64,000 nucleotides of DNA from Olsenella profusa F0195 (GCF_000468755.1 NZ_AWEZ01000020.1:1-64000); one strand, 5' to 3'. Positions 1 through 9,578 are shown, numbered from the stretch's first letter. Numbers and translations are program-made. The notes: generated by a model not told the origin, from the sequence alone.

Positions 1-49
1 TTCTCAAATCCGAATTATTCTTATTTTCGCGAAATAGAGGGGAGCCCAC

Positions 50-1245
50 ATGAAGCTCGTCGAGAGACCCAGGTACCTGGAGAGACTGAAGAGGCTCATC
101 GGCACGCCCGACATCAAGGTGATCACCGGTGTGCGGCGCGCGGGGAAGTCCAAGCTCCTCGAAGCGTTCAGGGACTACCTCATACGCGAGGTCGACGGCG
201 CCAATGTCATCCACGTGGACCTCAGCCTGCTCGAGTTCGAAGAGCTCACGGAGTACCATGCCCTGAACGCCTATGTCACCTCCCATCGCATCGAGGGCGG
301 GCGTAACTTCGTCCTCGTGGACGAGGTGCAGATGTGTTCAGGATTCGAGAGGACCGTCAACAGCCTTCACGCCTCGGGTGGCTACGACATCTACATCACG
401 GGCTCGAACGCCTTCCTGCCCTCGAGCGACCGCGCCACCCTCTTCACGGGCCGCACCGTGAACGTGGACGTGTTCCCCTTTTCGTTCGAGGAGTACCGCT
501 CCTACTTCGAAGGGGAGCAGGTGGATGATGCGCTCGGGCGGTACCTGCGCATGGGGGGCATGTCGGGAAGCTACGTCTACGAGGACGAACGAGACCGATA
601 CGGCTACCTCTCCGACGTGTGCGACACCCTCATCCTGCGCGACATACGGCAGAAGCACGGCGTCAGGAACGCACGGCTGCTCGAGAGGCTCTCCGACTAC
701 CTGATGGACAACGTGTCCAACATCACCTCGGCGCGCAGCGTAGCAGATGCCCTCACGTCGGCGGGGACCAAGACGAACGACCGGACGATCTCGTCGTACA
801 TGTCCCACCTCGAGGAGGCATTCGCCTTCTACCGGGTCAAGCGCTATACATCCGGGGGAAGCGCTACCTCTCGTCCGGAGACAAGTACTACCTGGCGGAT
901 CACGCCTTCCGTTACGCCAAGCTCGGGACCCGCAACATGGACTTCGGCCGCATGCTGGAGAACGTGGTGGCCATCGAGCTCCTGAGGCGGGGGTACGAGA
1001 CCTACGCGGGCGTTCTCTACAAGCAGGAGGTCGACTTCGTGGCCATACGGGGCAGCGAGAAGCTGTACATACAAGTGAGCGACGACATCAGCTCGCAGCC
1101 GACCTTCGAGCGGGAGTACACGCCCCTCCTCTCCATCCGCGACGCCTACCCGAAGGTAATCCTCGCCCGCACGAGGCACGAGACCTACACCTACGAGGGC
1201 ATCGAGGTCCACGACCTCGCAAGGTGGCTTGCGAGGGAGGGCTGA
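50..1245 (+). pseudogene. DUF4143-family AAA ATPase, frameshifted
   Basis: This reads as an AAA_14/DUF4143 ATPase split by one frameshift. The first frame carries a P-loop (GVRRAGKS, about residues 26-33) and a Walker B-like LVDEVQ. At about position 847 the frame is lost; inserting one base restores a continuous reading into the second frame, which ends at 1245 with the family's C-terminal DUF4143 half (an LENVVAIEL-type segment, then a restriction-like EVDFVA). A single missing base explains everything. The start has a good ribosome site (GAGGGGAG) behind an AT-rich leader. It could be a true pseudogene or a sequencing error. Members of this family are ATPases of unclear role, often near mobile or toxin genes. 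Confidence 0.8.
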
Positions 1246-1338
1246 AGAAGCCGGTCTGGCAAGCCCCAGGAGGGGAGACGCTGCCCACGAATGCCGAGAT
1301 CCGCTTGGTGGACAGGTGACTGAGCGGGCGAGGATAGC

Positions 1339-2133
1339 CTACCCGCCGACGTTGCTGTCCATCCCATGCGAGTAGACCACGTAGATGAGGCGCGCCACCG
1401 GCTTGGGCCAGAACCTCTCCAGCATCTCCAGATCCTCGGCACCGCGGGTCCTGTCCGCGATGAGCTTGGAGGTGGTCGAGCCACCGTGGATGCGATGACG
1501 CATGAGGATCTGGGGCGCATAGATGAACTCGCCCGGCAGCCTAGAGAGCCGCTCCCAGGTGGCCCAGTCCAGATTGCTTCGCATGCCCGTCACGAAGGGT
1601 GGGTTGGGGACGTTGCGCCTGCAGAGCGTGACCGAGGGGCAGCAGATGGCCGAGCCCATGCGCAGCATGCGACGGCGCGCCTTCACGCTTCCAAAGGCAC
1701 GCGGATCGAGGAAGGGCTTGAGCAGACGGCGCTTGATGCGCAGCAGTCGGTTGTCATCGACGGGAACGCCATCGCGTAGCTCGCCGTAGTTGGTGAAGAA
1801 GATGAGGGGGAGCCGTGACGCCTCCAGCATGCGAACGGCTGTGGTGGCGTACTCCGCCTCGTAGACGTCATCCTGATGGGCGATGGTCACGAAGGCGCCT
1901 GTCGCCTTGGAGTAGGCAAAGTTCCAGTCCTCACCGATGCCATGGGCGCCCTCGTTCACATAGATGGGAAGGTCGTACTCCTCTGCCAGATGGGACAGCC
2001 AGGAGGAGGGCGTGGCCGTGGAAAGGTAGACCTCGCTCTCCCGGTAGGTCTGCGCCTTGATGGACTCGATGCAATCCCTCAGGTACGGGCTCTTCCCATA
2101 GGCGCAGATGGCAAAGGTATGGGTTGGTGTCAC
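1339..2133 (-). CDS. Glycosyltransferase family 2
   Basis: The product is about 264 aa with a GT-A fold signature: an N-terminal beta strand (FAICAYGKSPYL), a DCIESIKAQT helix, and an acidic metal-binding region at AHQDDVYEAEY. The open frame runs further upstream, but that part is antisense to the neighbouring glycosyltransferase and looks like nonsense, so I start at the GTG at 2133 preceded by a GGAAGG-like site. It probably adds a sugar to a cell-surface glycan. It is divergent from the GT8 gene and belongs with the LicD and flippase genes. The substrate cannot be told from the sequence. Confidence 0.78.
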   Translation of the reverse strand: MTPTHTFAICAYGKSPYLRDCIESIKAQTYRESEVYLSTATPSSWLSHLAEEYDLPIYVNEGAHGIGEDWNFAYSKATGAFVTIAHQDDVYEAEYATTAVRMLEASRLPLIFFTNYGELRDGVPVDDNRLLRIKRRLLKPFLDPRAFGSVKARRRMLRMGSAICCPSVTLCRRNVPNPPFVTGMRSNLDWATWERLSRLPGEFIYAPQILMRHRIHGGSTTSKLIADRTRGAEDLEMLERFWPKPVARLIYVVYSHGMDSNVGG

Positions 2134-2262
2134 GTCGGTGGCCTTCCGCCTCGCTCCGGCAGGGTCTAGGCATAGACTATAGTACGCGGCGCTTGGGCCC
2201 GCCAGAGTTCCGGCAGCACCCCAAGAGCGGAAGACGTAGGCTCCCGTACCCCGAGGAAGAAC

Positions 2263-3255
2263 ATGAACATCCTGTACACGGTCGATGACGCATTCGTTCC
2301 CCAGCTTGCGGCTGGCATGTGCTCCATCTTCGAGAATGACGGGGATGCCCGGGACATCGACGTCTACGTCTTCGGACAGGGCATCTCCGACGGGCACGCC
2401 CGCATGCTCGACGAGTTCGCCCACGGCTATGGTCGGCGCATGCACCTCATTGACATCTCGAACCTCATGGACCTCATCGGCGTCGACTTTGACACCAAGG
2501 GGTGGAAGAGCATCGTCCTTGCCCGCCTCGTGATGGCACGGCTGTTGCCGGCGGACGTCCATCGCATCCTCTACCTCGATGGCGACACGATCGTGCGTCG
2601 CTCGCTCCAGCCCCTCTGGGACACGGACTTCGAGGGGAACACCCTCTGCATGGTGGCGGAACCCACAGTTGATCGGCGCCGTCTCGGTGAGATCGGCCTC
2701 GCGGGGAGACCCTACTACAACGCCGGCGTGCTCTTTGTGGATCTGGACGCGTGGCGGACGACGGATGCGGAGCACAGGCTGCTCGACTGCATCGAGCGTG
2801 AGGGGACACATCTGTTTGCCAACGATCAGGATGCCATCAACATCGCGCTGGCCGCTGAGATCAAGCAGATCTCCCCTGCCTACAACTACGCAAACACCTT
2901 TGACCTCTACCCCTATCGCTTCCTGGCGAAGCTCGTTCCCGCATGGGTCGACCGCGAGACCTTCGACGCGGCACGCAGGGATCCCGCCATCATCCACTAC
3001 CTGGGCGAGGAGCGGCCCTGGAGGCGCGGCAACACCCATCGCTTCAGGGATGACTACCTGCACTACCTCGCACTCACGCCCTTCTCGGACGCACCGCTCG
3101 AGGAGGGCTGGACGTCGTACTTCAGGCTGTGGAACGCCTTCAACGTGCTCACCCACCCGTTCCCCGCGCTCAGGCTGCGCATCATCACGACGCTCATCCC
3201 CGTGTTCATACGCCATCGGCAGCGCCAGCGACAGAGGGATGAGCAGGGCACCTAA
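2263..3255 (+). CDS. Glycosyltransferase family 8 (LgtC-like)
   Basis: The protein is 330 aa and matches retaining GT8 galactosyl/glucosyltransferases. It starts MNILYTVDD, has the nucleotide-sugar/manganese motif DGD at residues 106-108 (YLDGDTIV), a YYNAGVLFVDL segment, a NDQDAIN motif and an IIHYLG histidine region. It probably transfers hexose to a surface lipid or polysaccharide at the cytoplasmic face. Its stop overlaps by 3 bp the stop of the convergent LicD gene. The C-terminal tail ends in a basic, amphipathic stretch typical of membrane-associated LgtC proteins. Confidence 0.88.
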   Translation: MNILYTVDDAFVPQLAAGMCSIFENDGDARDIDVYVFGQGISDGHARMLDEFAHGYGRRMHLIDISNLMDLIGVDFDTKGWKSIVLARLVMARLLPADVHRILYLDGDTIVRRSLQPLWDTDFEGNTLCMVAEPTVDRRRLGEIGLAGRPYYNAGVLFVDLDAWRTTDAEHRLLDCIEREGTHLFANDQDAINIALAAEIKQISPAYNYANTFDLYPYRFLAKLVPAWVDRETFDAARRDPAIIHYLGEERPWRRGNTHRFRDDYLHYLALTPFSDAPLEEGWTSYFRLWNAFNVLTHPFPALRLRIITTLIPVFIRHRQRQRQRDEQGT

Positions 3256-4106
3256 CGCTCCATCACGTTGACGCCGTCGCCGAAGTCGAGCATCACGGGA
3301 AGGTGCGTGTAACGCTCCGACATCGGCGGGAACTGCCGGTAGTCGCCATAGAGCGTCGTGAGGTAGGAATCCGTGTCGTGCGGCCCCATGAGCCTGAGCC
3401 CACAGAACGCGATCTCCCGCGTGGGAAGGAGCACGTCAGTGGCAAAGGCGCCAAACTGCGGATAGGCCGTGTCGACCCATCGGTCGCCCGCATCATTGAC
3501 CGCCAGCAGGGACTCAAAGGAGTCCATGAGCTTTTGGGGAGTGTAGAGCCGCCCGATGGTGTAGTGTCCGATGGCAAAGCCCGCACGGAAGAGTCCCGGC
3601 GTCCTCATGGAGGCGGGAACGCGCGGCGTGTGTACGCTGTGGAGCCAGGCCTTCTGTTGGAGCCTCACGGCCGCTTTGCCCCGTTCGTCCGCACGAACGG
3701 GATCCCGGTCAAGGGCAACGTAGGGAAACACGTCAACGAAGATGGACTGTCGACATCCAGCCTGTTCGTAGAGGTCGTCATAGAACAGCGTGCCATCCAG
3801 GAACACCTTGGCCCACAGGACGGGAAGGCCCTTGGTGTCACGCATCGTATGAAGCGAGAATCCCTGGGGCAATGCCTTGGGTGCCAGTTCCAGGAAGCGT
3901 CGGTAGTCCTCGATGGGCATGCCCACGTCGGCATCGTCGTCCCAGGGGATGAAGCCACCATGGCGCACGGCCCCCAGGCAGGTGCCCGAGTCGATGAAGT
4001 ACGTGATGCCGTTCTCGCGGCATGTGGCATCTATGGCAGCCAGGATGCTGCGCTCGGCATCCTGCAACCGCTCGAGAACCCCATCCGGGTATGACGCCTT
4101 GTCCAT
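3252..4106 (-). CDS. LicD family phosphotransferase
   Basis: The protein is 284 aa and carries the LicD signature: FIDSGTCLGAVRHGG at about residues 38-51, followed by the metal-binding WDDDAD at 55-60. LicD enzymes transfer phosphocholine or a similar phospho-substituent from a CDP-activated donor to teichoic acid or capsule sugars, in a nucleotidyltransferase-like fold. It lies 47 bp downstream of the flippase on the same strand, so the two are probably co-transcribed. The Shine-Dalgarno is weak (AGGCTGAAGAC), but the start is fixed by the N-terminal LicD helix. No choline uptake or activation genes are visible nearby, so the transferred group is unknown. Confidence 0.88.
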   Translation of the reverse strand: MDKASYPDGVLERLQDAERSILAAIDATCRENGITYFIDSGTCLGAVRHGGFIPWDDDADVGMPIEDYRRFLELAPKALPQGFSLHTMRDTKGLPVLWAKVFLDGTLFYDDLYEQAGCRQSIFVDVFPYVALDRDPVRADERGKAAVRLQQKAWLHSVHTPRVPASMRTPGLFRAGFAIGHYTIGRLYTPQKLMDSFESLLAVNDAGDRWVDTAYPQFGAFATDVLLPTREIAFCGLRLMGPHDTDSYLTTLYGDYRQFPPMSERYTHLPVMLDFGDGVNVMER

Positions 4107-4153
4107 GTCTTCAGCCTGCTCTCAATCGATGTGTCGGTACAACGTGAACGGCT

Positions 4154-5419
4154 TCACGGCCGGACGGCCTCCCGCCTCCTGAAGAGTCGCAGGAGCCTGA
4201 TGGCGCAGACGGCAAGCCCCACGAGCATCGATACGATGATGACCATGTTGAGGCCGTTCATGTAGAATGCATCGATGAGGGGCACCATCAGCACCATGCT
4301 CACGGCAAACGTCGCGGCGTTGGCGATGAGCTCGCCACTCATGTCGCGCATGATGACCAGCACGTCGGAGAAGAACCAGATGAGTGCGATGAGCGTGGCG
4401 CAGACCAGCGTGGGTGGGAAGAGGTAGGTGTAGGCATCGATCGAGGGACCGTAGACCAGCCGAAGCAGGGGGGCGCCCGTCACCGAGAGGATGACCACGA
4501 TGACCAGGATGGCTCCGAGCATGCGGACGAGGATGCCCCAGAACCAGCGCCTGAACTCCGCCACGGACGACGCGTTCCAACGGTCGGCCAAGGGGACCAG
4601 CAGGGGGCTGTAGAGGTAGCGCGCGGCCGCCTGGATGAGCACCGTGGGCGTGGCGACGGCGGCGTAGTACCCCAGCTGCTCCGTGCCAAAGACGGAGCTG
4701 AAGTACTGCCTGCTCACGGACACGACCATGCTCACGAGGAGCGAGGACAGCACAGCCGGCAGGCACGTCACGAAGAGCGACCGCACCTGCCCGCCCGTGA
4801 TCCCCAGGCCATGCAGGCCCAGGAGCCGCGCATGCGGCAGGTCGTAGAGCAGGGTGGTGGCAAGACCGGCAGCCATCATGCCGGCTATGGCCACCCAGAG
4901 GCTGTCGAACACCTTGAGCCCCATCCCAAAGAGCACGATCACGAGCACGCCACGAACGAACTGCGAGATGCCGATGAAGTCCATGCGACCACGGCTCTGG
5001 TCGATGCCATAGAGCACGTCGCAGAAGCTCTCGTCCATCTTGAAGAGCAGGTAGAGCAGGATGGCCACGATCACCTCTGCCGAGGCGCCAATGAAGAGCG
5101 TGTAGGGCACCAAAAGCGCAAGTCCCACCAGGATGGTGATGAGACGGAACGTGACGTAGTTGGCCTTTGAGTACGTTCCCCCCACGTCCGAGACCTGATA
5201 GGTGCGGATCGTGTACGTGGCGATGGGAACCAGCATGTTGCCCACGGTCATCGCAAGGGCGAGGATGCCCGAGTTGTTGTAGTCGCTGCTCAGCGTGACC
5301 ACGATGACCGTGGTGAGCCATAGGCAGCCCTGGTACATGAGGCTCCCTATGGTGTTGAACAGCATGTTCCTCTTGATGCTGAGGGCCTTGGGCCCCTCGG
5401 CCTTCTCTTCGCCGGACAT
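4154..5419 (-). CDS. Polysaccharide flippase (Wzx/MATE-like)
   Basis: This is a 421-aa multi-pass membrane protein of the oligosaccharide flippase superfamily. It begins with a short polar tail, then SIKRNMLFNTIGSLMYQG, the usual first-helix pattern, and about 12 hydrophobic segments follow. It should move lipid-linked glycan units across the membrane. The start at 5419 (MSGEEKAEG) has GAGAGGG six bases upstream; the longer frame start lacks one. It is followed by licD on the same strand and sits with GT2 and GT8 genes, making a compact surface-glycan cluster. The protein ends in a basic RRLLRLF-type tail. Confidence 0.85.
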   Translation of the reverse strand: MSGEEKAEGPKALSIKRNMLFNTIGSLMYQGCLWLTTVIVVTLSSDYNNSGILALAMTVGNMLVPIATYTIRTYQVSDVGGTYSKANYVTFRLITILVGLALLVPYTLFIGASAEVIVAILLYLLFKMDESFCDVLYGIDQSRGRMDFIGISQFVRGVLVIVLFGMGLKVFDSLWVAIAGMMAAGLATTLLYDLPHARLLGLHGLGITGGQVRSLFVTCLPAVLSSLLVSMVVSVSRQYFSSVFGTEQLGYYAAVATPTVLIQAAARYLYSPLLVPLADRWNASSVAEFRRWFWGILVRMLGAILVIVVILSVTGAPLLRLVYGPSIDAYTYLFPPTLVCATLIALIWFFSDVLVIMRDMSGELIANAATFAVSMVLMVPLIDAFYMNGLNMVIIVSMLVGLAVCAIRLLRLFRRREAVRP

Positions 5420-5551
5420 GTGGCCCTCTCTGTGCCTCGGTCTGCGGCGCCCCCAAGGCACCACCCACGACGGTCCATCATCCTACGCTCGACCAGTGCG
5501 GTCAACCACATTCCCCGGCAGGGGTGCGGGAGGCGCTGGGGCGCCCATGCC

Positions 5552-7279
5552 TCACTCCTCGTAGGGCACCTGCCAAAGGTCCTGTGCGCCCGTGTGCTCG
5601 TCCAGCGCGGACGAGAACCAGCGACCCGCCATGTCGTTCTGCTCCACCAGCAGCTTGGTGTCCGCGTCAATGGTCTCGTCCGCATCCATGGCGGCGATGA
5701 TCTGGTCATAGGAGCTGCGCACGTCCCTCAGCCCCACCACGGCATCGGTCTCGGTGGCGTCAAGGACCATGCTCTTGCCCTCGTCGTTGCTCCAGGCGTC
5801 CCAGGTGGCAAGGCTGCCATCATTGGGGTTGCCTGCCATGAGGAAGTTCTTGAGGTAGTCGTTGAACGCCTTGGCCATGGCCTGGTAGCCGTCCTGATCA
5901 AAGGTGTCGGGCACCATGGAGGTGTAGTTGTTGGTGCTCGAGAGCATGGGCACGAAGATGCCATGGAAGGCACCGTAGGGGTCGATGTGGACGGCCGAGC
6001 CCGCACTGCCAAAGTCAACCTGGCACACGTAGATGTCGCTACCATAGGTGTCCGCCATCTGCTCGGCGCTGCACTCGGCGTTGAAGATGCGGTACATATC
6101 CGAGCCATACCTCACGGCAAAGTCCTGCGCCGCGGCAAGCACGTCTCCAGGGGCATCGCTCATCAGGTCGCCCGTCCAGAAGGGGTCGCCAAGGCTGAAC
6201 AGGCTGAACTCGGTGGCGCCTGTGAGCATCATGAGGGGCACGGCGTGGTACGAGGCATTCTCGAAGCCGCCCTTGGGGATCATGACGCCATCCTCGAACA
6301 GGTGCGGGAACACGCTCATGCGGATAGAGGCATCGCCCATGAGCGGGGCAAGCCGATCGCCCCAGAGGTTGTAGAGCCAGTCCCGCACGTCGGAGCCATC
6401 TGAGAGGAGCCAGGCGTAGGCCTCCCGGTCGCTTGTCGCCTTGCCGTCCTCCAGGGCCAGCGGCACCAGCGCCGCGGCGATCTTCTTCTGCGCGGGCTCC
6501 ACCTCGGCCGTGGTCATACCGCCCGAGAAGGCGATGGCCTTGTCGAACCTCCCCTGGAACGTGGGGCTCATGAGCATGCACATGACGTCGCGCCCGCCCG
6601 CGGAGAAGCCCGTGACGGTGACGTTGTTGGGATCGCCACCAAAGGCGTAGACGTTGGAGCGAATCCAGTCGAGCGCGCGGGCGATATCGAGCAGGGCGAA
6701 GTTGCCCGTCTCCACCCCCAGCGCGGGCAGGCAGTTGAAGCCGAGGAGCCCCAGACGGTAGCTCAGCGACACATACACGATGCCGTCGTTGATGGCCAGA
6801 TCCTTGCCGGGAATCTCCTGCGCAGTGCCCGTCTGGTTGTTGCCGCCGTGGATGTAGACCATCACGGGCAGGCCGCTCGCGTCCTGTGGGGCGTAGACAT
6901 CCAGGTTGAGACAGTCCTCCACACCCGTGACCTGGTTGTTCGCAAACTGCAGAGCCGCCGCGGCGGGCTGGGTGCAGGCGCGCGCATCGCTCCAGGAGTC
7001 GGGCGCTTCAGGTGGCTGCCAGCGCAGCTCGCCCTCCGGGGACTTGCCGTAGGGCACGCCGTACCAGATGTTGACGCCGCCATCCGTGATGCCGGTCACG
7101 GTACCATACGTCGTCTGCGCCGTCGGCGCATCGGGCGTGCCCTTCGTGCTGGTGTCCGTCCCCGTCCCATCCGATGGCCCCGAGCTGCCGGAGCAGCCGG
7201 CAAGCAGCAGGCTCGCCAGTGCAGAGGCACCCACGAGCCCCCGGCGGGTCACGTTCGTATGAAACGACAGGTTGCTCAT
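5552..7279 (-). CDS. Type-B carboxylesterase lipoprotein
   Basis: The protein is 575 aa and starts with a twin-arginine-like TRRG and a lipobox (LLLAGC, Cys29), so it is probably a membrane-anchored exported esterase. The alpha/beta hydrolase features are clear: YGVPYGKSPEGELRW, EDCLNLDVYAP, oxyanion HGG at 144-146 and the nucleophile elbow GFSAGG with Ser226. The catalytic His is likely in GAFHG near residue 470. The elbow has Phe where the family normally has Glu or Asp, so activity may differ. The start at 7279 has AAGGGGA upstream; the longer frame has no leader. The substrate is unknown. Confidence 0.87.
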   Translation of the reverse strand: MSNLSFHTNVTRRGLVGASALASLLLAGCSGSSGPSDGTGTDTSTKGTPDAPTAQTTYGTVTGITDGGVNIWYGVPYGKSPEGELRWQPPEAPDSWSDARACTQPAAAALQFANNQVTGVEDCLNLDVYAPQDASGLPVMVYIHGGNNQTGTAQEIPGKDLAINDGIVYVSLSYRLGLLGFNCLPALGVETGNFALLDIARALDWIRSNVYAFGGDPNNVTVTGFSAGGRDVMCMLMSPTFQGRFDKAIAFSGGMTTAEVEPAQKKIAAALVPLALEDGKATSDREAYAWLLSDGSDVRDWLYNLWGDRLAPLMGDASIRMSVFPHLFEDGVMIPKGGFENASYHAVPLMMLTGATEFSLFSLGDPFWTGDLMSDAPGDVLAAAQDFAVRYGSDMYRIFNAECSAEQMADTYGSDIYVCQVDFGSAGSAVHIDPYGAFHGIFVPMLSSTNNYTSMVPDTFDQDGYQAMAKAFNDYLKNFLMAGNPNDGSLATWDAWSNDEGKSMVLDATETDAVVGLRDVRSSYDQIIAAMDADETIDADTKLLVEQNDMAGRWFSSALDEHTGAQDLWQVPYEE

Positions 7280-7655
7280 CACGGTCCCCTTCCCCACCAC
7301 GTATGCGTGGCACACACTGATTGTTGAGCAGAGGGGGTGGGAAACGTGCCCCCCTGGCGTAAGTGGTATCGTACCCGCCACTAACGGGATGTGCCACGAG
7401 CCATCCGCTCACGATCTGCAGGATGGCCTTGCCCATGTAGGTGCATGAGGCATCGAAGATCCGAGACGCCACGCCCTTGAGATGGGAGCCACCCTCAAGG
7501 TCAAGCTGAATCCAATGATTGAGTTCCCTGCTTGCGTTCGTATAGAACTCTGCCAAGGGAACTTCTGCCTGAGCAGCGCGGGACGCCAAGCCCAACGTCA
7601 GCGCAATGCCAAGCAGAACAGTGCACGTCAGAGACAAGAAGCCAGTTCGTTTCAT
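7008..7655 (-). CDS. Possible small secreted protein, C-terminus doubtful
   Basis: From an ATG at 7655 the frame gives a convincing signal peptide (MKRTGFLSLTCTVLLGIALT, then an AAQA-type cleavage site) and about 60 plausible residues. Beyond about 7380 it runs through the esterase leader and into the esterase gene in another frame, where the composition becomes Arg/Gly-rich shadow sequence. I think the N-terminal part is a real small exported protein or the remains of one, with its true stop lost or frameshifted. The ribosome site (GTGGGCGAG) is weak. No family recognised. Confidence 0.35.
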   Translation of the reverse strand: MKRTGFLSLTCTVLLGIALTLGLASRAAQAEVPLAEFYTNASRELNHWIQLDLEGGSHLKGVASRIFDASCTYMGKAILQIVSGWLVAHPVSGGYDTTYARGARFPPPLLNNQCVPRIRGGEGDRDEQPVVSYERDPPGARGCLCTGEPAACRLLRQLGAIGWDGDGHQHEGHARCADGADDVWYRDRHHGWRRQHLVRRALRQVPGGRAALAAT

Positions 7656-7773
7656 ACTCGCCCACTCACGATTGTGGGAAGTAGCCAAACGCACCACGCC
7701 TGAGACAATCTCGGCTCGCGTGCGCTATATATAGAGTCAGGGAGATCCACATACGACGAGAAGGGCGGCACGC

Positions 7774-9285
7774 GTGAGCGACCTTTCCACCTGCCCCACC
7801 AACGCAGCAGCCAGCGATGGCGACACCCCGCACGACGAGTGCGGCGTCTTTGGCGTCTGGGCCCCCGGGCGCGACGTCGCCCGCATGACGTACTTCGCAC
7901 TGCGTGCGCTGCAGCACCGCGGCCAGGAGTCCGCCGGCATCGCCGTGGGCAACGGCGACACCGTGCTCGTACGCAAAGACCTTGGCCTGGTGACGCAGGT
8001 GTTCTCGGATGCCGACCTCTCGGCCATGCCAGGCAGGGTCGCCATCGGGCACGTGCGCTATGGCACGGCTGGCGCCAAGGGCTGGGAGTCCTCGCAGCCG
8101 CACCTCTCCACCATCGACGACGTGATCATCGCGCTGGCGCACAATGGCACGCTCGTCAACTTCGACGCCCTGCGCCGCGAGCTCATCGAGATGGGCATCC
8201 CCTTCCGCTCCAACACCGACTCCGAGGTGGCGGCCAAGCTCATCGGCTACTTCACCGTGCGCGCCGGACGCCTGCGCTCCGGCATCGCACACACCATGCA
8301 CCTGCTCGAGGGCGGCTATGCCATCGTGCTCGTGCGCGAGAACGCGCTCTACGCCTTCCGCGACCCGCACGGCATCCGTCCGCTCGTGCTGGGTCGGCTG
8401 GACGGCGACGGCTGGGCCGTCGCCAGCGAGACCTGCGCCCTCGACATCGTGGGCGCCACGTTCGTGCGCGAGGTGATCCCAGGGGAGATCGTCCGCATCT
8501 CCGAGGATGGCCTGAGGTCCGAGGCGGGTCTCGAGCCGCTGCCGCCAGCCCACTGCATCTTCGAGCATGTGTACTTCTCGCGTCCCGACTCCGTCCAAGA
8601 TGGCTCGTCGTTCTACAAGATGCGCCACGACATGGGCCGCCGCCTGGCGCGCGAGACCCCCGTAGACGCGGATCTCGTGATCAGCGTCCCCGACTCCGGT
8701 ACGCCCGCAGCGGAGGGCTTTGCCGCCGAACTGGGCCTTCCCTACGGGACGGGTCTCATCAAGAACCGCTACGTGGCGCGCACCTTCATCCAACCCACCC
8801 AGGAGCTGCGCCAGCTGGGCGTGCGCCTCAAGCTCAACGCCCTGCCCGACGCCGTGGCCGGCAAGCGCCTGGTGATGGTGGACGACTCCATCGTACGCGG
8901 CACCACCTCCAAGCAGATCGTGCGCATGCTGCGCAACGCCGGTGCCACCGAGGTGCACGTGCGCAGCGCCTCCCCCATGGTCATGTGGCCCTGCTTCTAT
9001 GGCATCGACACGGCCGACCAGGATCAGCTCATCGCGGCCAACATGTCCCTCGAGGAGATTCGCGGCTACATCGGCGCGGACTCGCTGGGCTTCCTCTCCA
9101 CGAAGGGCCTGCTCGACGTGGTGCCCGTCAACGGCTACTGCACGGCCTGCTTTACGGGCGCCTATCCCGTGGAGATTCCCGAGTCGTTCTATAGGGACAA
9201 GTTCCCGCCCGGCAACCGTCCTCACAACCTGTCAAACGCCTCGGCGACCTCACGGATGTCCATCGACGAGGTGGTCGCAGAGTAA
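7774..9285 (+). CDS. purF: Amidophosphoribosyltransferase PurF
   Basis: This 503-aa enzyme makes phosphoribosylamine from PRPP and glutamine, the first step of purine synthesis. A short propeptide ends before Cys23 (DECGVFGV), the N-terminal glutaminase nucleophile. The glutaminase domain has LQHRGQESAG and the phosphoribosyltransferase domain the PRPP loop VMVDDSIVRGTTS. Cysteines in PAHCIF, WPCFYG and GYCTAC match the iron-sulfur-containing PurF class. The start is GTG at 7774 with GAAGGG upstream. It stands alone, without other pur genes in the window. Confidence 0.96.
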   Translation: MSDLSTCPTNAAASDGDTPHDECGVFGVWAPGRDVARMTYFALRALQHRGQESAGIAVGNGDTVLVRKDLGLVTQVFSDADLSAMPGRVAIGHVRYGTAGAKGWESSQPHLSTIDDVIIALAHNGTLVNFDALRRELIEMGIPFRSNTDSEVAAKLIGYFTVRAGRLRSGIAHTMHLLEGGYAIVLVRENALYAFRDPHGIRPLVLGRLDGDGWAVASETCALDIVGATFVREVIPGEIVRISEDGLRSEAGLEPLPPAHCIFEHVYFSRPDSVQDGSSFYKMRHDMGRRLARETPVDADLVISVPDSGTPAAEGFAAELGLPYGTGLIKNRYVARTFIQPTQELRQLGVRLKLNALPDAVAGKRLVMVDDSIVRGTTSKQIVRMLRNAGATEVHVRSASPMVMWPCFYGIDTADQDQLIAANMSLEEIRGYIGADSLGFLSTKGLLDVVPVNGYCTACFTGAYPVEIPESFYRDKFPPGNRPHNLSNASATSRMSIDEVVAE

Positions 9286-9352
9286 CAGGCGGGCTCCCTT
9301 CTCGCCACACCCGGTCATGCCCCATGCCCTGTCATGTCCCCGTCGTGTCCCC

Positions 9353-9521
9353 GTCGTGTGGGTGCTTGTCGCATGCCCTGTGGGTGCCATTCTCTGCGTG
9401 TGGGTGCTTATCGCATATTTCCACCTCCGCCGAACTGGGGTTTTATCGGTCTGTTCCGGGAGAAAAGCACCTACATGAATCGATTGGCACCCACAGAGGT
9501 GAAGAAAGACACCCACATGAC
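9353..9521. repeat. Mirror-symmetric array of six TGTGGGTGC-type motifs
   Basis: Three direct TGTGGGTGC motifs start at 9357, 9379 and 9399. Three inverted copies (GCACCTACA, GCACCCACA, ACACCCACA) start at 9467, 9487 and 9509. The spacings are 22 and 20 on the left and 20 and 22 on the right, and all three motif pairs share one centre at 9437. The arms (about 9353-9416 and 9458-9521) are diverged inverted repeats with matching bases between motifs too. It lies between the convergent ends of purF and the SDR gene. It could be a long imperfect hairpin, a MITE-like remnant or a protein-binding array. Confidence 0.75.
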
Positions 9522-9578
9522 GAGGGCAGCGGCATATCAGCGGCGGCTATCAGCAGTGACGCGTGAGCGGCAGCTACC

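Noticed and set aside
2134-3216. N-terminal extension of the GT2 frame
   Set aside because: It is antisense to the GT8 gene and has no domain; the real gene starts at 2133.
9353-9521. CRISPR array
   Set aside because: Units are short, change orientation in the middle, have 11-13 bp between motifs and no cas genes are near.
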